NCBI GenBank assembly: GCA_030039525.1
Contig: JASHVI010000028.1
Location: forward strand, 1-12,090
Direction of reading: 5' to 3'
DNA length: 12,090 nucleotides
Source: Thermoplasmata archaeon
GTDB lineage: Archaea; Thermoplasmatota; Thermoplasmata; Lutacidiplasmatales; UBA184
This document shows, piece by piece, positions 10,989-12,090 of this stretch. A program made the position numbers and the translations under genes. Numbering within the stretch: position 1 is the first letter of the stretch; the number at the start of each line of letters is the position of its first letter. Under the pieces are notes generated by a model. The model worked only from the letters and a program-made list of their open reading frames with translations. It did not search any database and had not been told where the DNA came from.

Positions 10989-12090
10989 GAGCAGCCGCTC
11001 GTGCTGCCGCACATCGTGCAGGCGTAGCAGGTGCCGGAGCGGACCATGATCCCGCCGCAGTTCGAGCACGACGGGGCGTCCTCCTGGATCCCGCCGGGCG
11101 GGCCGGCCGCGGGGTCGACGAAGGCGTCGAGCGGCTTCGTCTCGAACTTCTGGGTCGTCGCGGGCGGGGGCGGCGGCGCGTGGTTCCCGCCGTTGCCGTT
11201 CCCCTCCGAGGGGCCCTCGAGCCCGAGGGAGCGCCGCACCTCCTCGGTCAGGAACTCGTTCGCCATCCACCGGGCGACGTAGTCGGGGATCGACTTCGCG
11301 AACCGGACCTTCGGGTTGTTCGTCGCGCCGGCCGGCTCGAACCGAAGGTGGGCGAGCTTCCGGACGAGGTCCTTCAAGGGCACCCCGTGCTGGAGCGCCA
11401 TCGACATCGAGATCCCGAGGGAGTCCATCAGGCCGTTGACGGTGGAGCCCTCCTTCGTGACCCGGAAGAAGACCTCCCCGGGGCGGCCGTCCGGATAGAG
11501 CCCGACGGTGACGTAGCCGTCGTGCCCGCCGACCTGGAAGTGGTGGGTGATCGCGTGCCGCTCGTCGGGGAGCCGCTCCCGGACCGGCGCGCGGGGGCCG
11601 CTCGGGCCCGCGCCCGCGGGGCCCTTCGACCTCCCGCCGGTCTCGTACGGCTGGGAGGCCTTGCAGCCGTCCCGGTACAGGGCGACCGACTTGATCCCGA
11701 GCTTCCAGGCCTCGAGGTAGATCTGCTCGATGTCCTCGACCGTCGCCTCGTTCGGGAGGTTGATCGTCTTCGACGCGCCCCCGGAGAGGAACGGCTGGAC
11801 CGCGCCGAGCATCCTCAGGTGGCCCATCGGCGAGATCGTCCGCTTCCCGCCCATCGGCGCGAGCGCGGTGTCGAAGACCGCGAGGTGCTCGGGCTTCAGG
11901 CCCGGGGCCCCCTCGATCGACCCGGTCGACTCCATGTGCTGGAGGATCGGCTTGATCGCCTCGGCGGAGTAGCCGAGGCTCTTCAGCGCGACCCCGACGG
12001 TGCGGTTCACCATCCGCATCGTGCCGCCGCCGACGAGGTTCTTCGTCTTGACGAGGGAGAGCTCCGGCTCGAGGCCGAGCGTGTCGCAGC
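10985..12090 (-). CDS. nrdJ: Adenosylcobalamin-dependent ribonucleotide reductase (class II), C-terminal part
   Basis: The gene runs off the right edge: frame codons continue upstream from 12019 to 12088 with family sequence (CDTLGLEPEL, LVGGGTMRMVN), so the ATG at 12019 is internal. The visible 367 residues are the C-terminal part of class II RNR, which reduces ribonucleotides to deoxyribonucleotides with B12. They include INLPNEATVEDIEQIYLEAW and KSVALYRDGCKASQ of the barrel end. A Gly/Pro linker leads to a TSCPD-type domain (DERHAITHHF, GYVTVGLYPDGRPGEVF, EGSTVNGLMDSLG). A Cys-rich tail follows (CSNCGG, CYACTMCGSTSGC) that can bind zinc or recycle the active-site disulfide. The catalytic cysteines and radical loop lie outside the window. 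No intein is seen in this part. Confidence 0.96.
   Translation of the reverse strand, partial: CDTLGLEPELSLVKTKNLVGGGTMRMVNRTVGVALKSLGYSAEAIKPILQHMESTGSIEGAPGLKPEHLAVFDTALAPMGGKRTISPMGHLRMLGAVQPFLSGGASKTINLPNEATVEDIEQIYLEAWKLGIKSVALYRDGCKASQPYETGGRSKGPAGAGPSGPRAPVRERLPDERHAITHHFQVGGHDGYVTVGLYPDGRPGEVFFRVTKEGSTVNGLMDSLGISMSMALQHGVPLKDLVRKLAHLRFEPAGATNNPKVRFAKSIPDYVARWMANEFLTEEVRRSLGLEGPSEGNGNGGNHAPPPPPATTQKFETKPLDAFVDPAAGPPGGIQEDAPSCSNCGGIMVRSGTCYACTMCGSTSGCS

Noticed and set aside
11430..11650. Intein within the ribonucleotide reductase
   Set aside because: The visible part runs continuously through barrel end, linker, TSCPD-type domain and Cys tail; the Gly/Pro linker is short and has no splicing motifs.
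1..12090. CRISPR array, insertion sequence, prophage, toxin-antitoxin or defence genes
   Set aside because: No direct repeats with spacers, transposase, integrase, terminal repeats or defence-type domains are visible; base composition is even across the window.

Overview
This window (about 73% GC by eye, with G or C at most third codon positions) looks like a piece of a high-GC archaeal chromosome, possibly a Thermoplasmatota-type lineage. Three things point there. The PHP phosphoesterase at 10263-10958 is of an archaeal-looking type. Six genes have a short A/T island 24-32 bases upstream of the start codon and no clear Shine-Dalgarno, the pattern of leaderless archaeal transcripts with a TATA box. 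Zinc-ribbon and Pro-rich membrane proteins of unknown function are frequent. The phylum is an inference and cannot be proven from this window. I see no mobile element, phage gene, CRISPR array, tRNA or rRNA.

Layout. 1-85: no gene seen. 86-2759 (minus): a PH/GRAM-like zinc-ribbon protein, a PPK2-type polyphosphate:nucleotide phosphotransferase and an MFS transporter, in that transcriptional order. 2931-3836 (plus): quinolinate synthase NadA, transcribed away from the zinc-ribbon gene. 3870-4196 (minus) and 4407-5570 (plus): two divergent membrane proteins of unknown function; the larger ends in a cross-brace zinc finger with FYVE-like spacing. 5491-7209 (minus): family X DNA polymerase with a PHP domain whose metal-binding motifs are largely lost. 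7252-8034 (minus): GNAT acetyltransferase. 8107-9374 (plus): a DUF2400/TIGR02757 protein that reads like an EndoIII-type DNA glycosylase with an Fe-S motif, coupled to a small unknown protein. 9388-10158 (minus): uridine phosphorylase-like enzyme. 10263-10958 (plus): stand-alone PHP phosphoesterase with an intact active site. 10985-12090 (minus): C-terminal part of an adenosylcobalamin-dependent (class II) ribonucleotide reductase that continues beyond the window.

Themes. Much of the content is nucleotide and cofactor metabolism (NadA, PPK2, uridine phosphorylase, class II RNR) and DNA repair (PolX, the DUF2400 glycosylase-like protein). The most interesting points are the glycosylase-like reading of DUF2400 close to PolX, the decayed PHP domain of PolX beside an intact separate PHP enzyme, the FYVE-like finger on a membrane-anchored protein, and the regular promoter, palindrome and hairpin architecture between genes.
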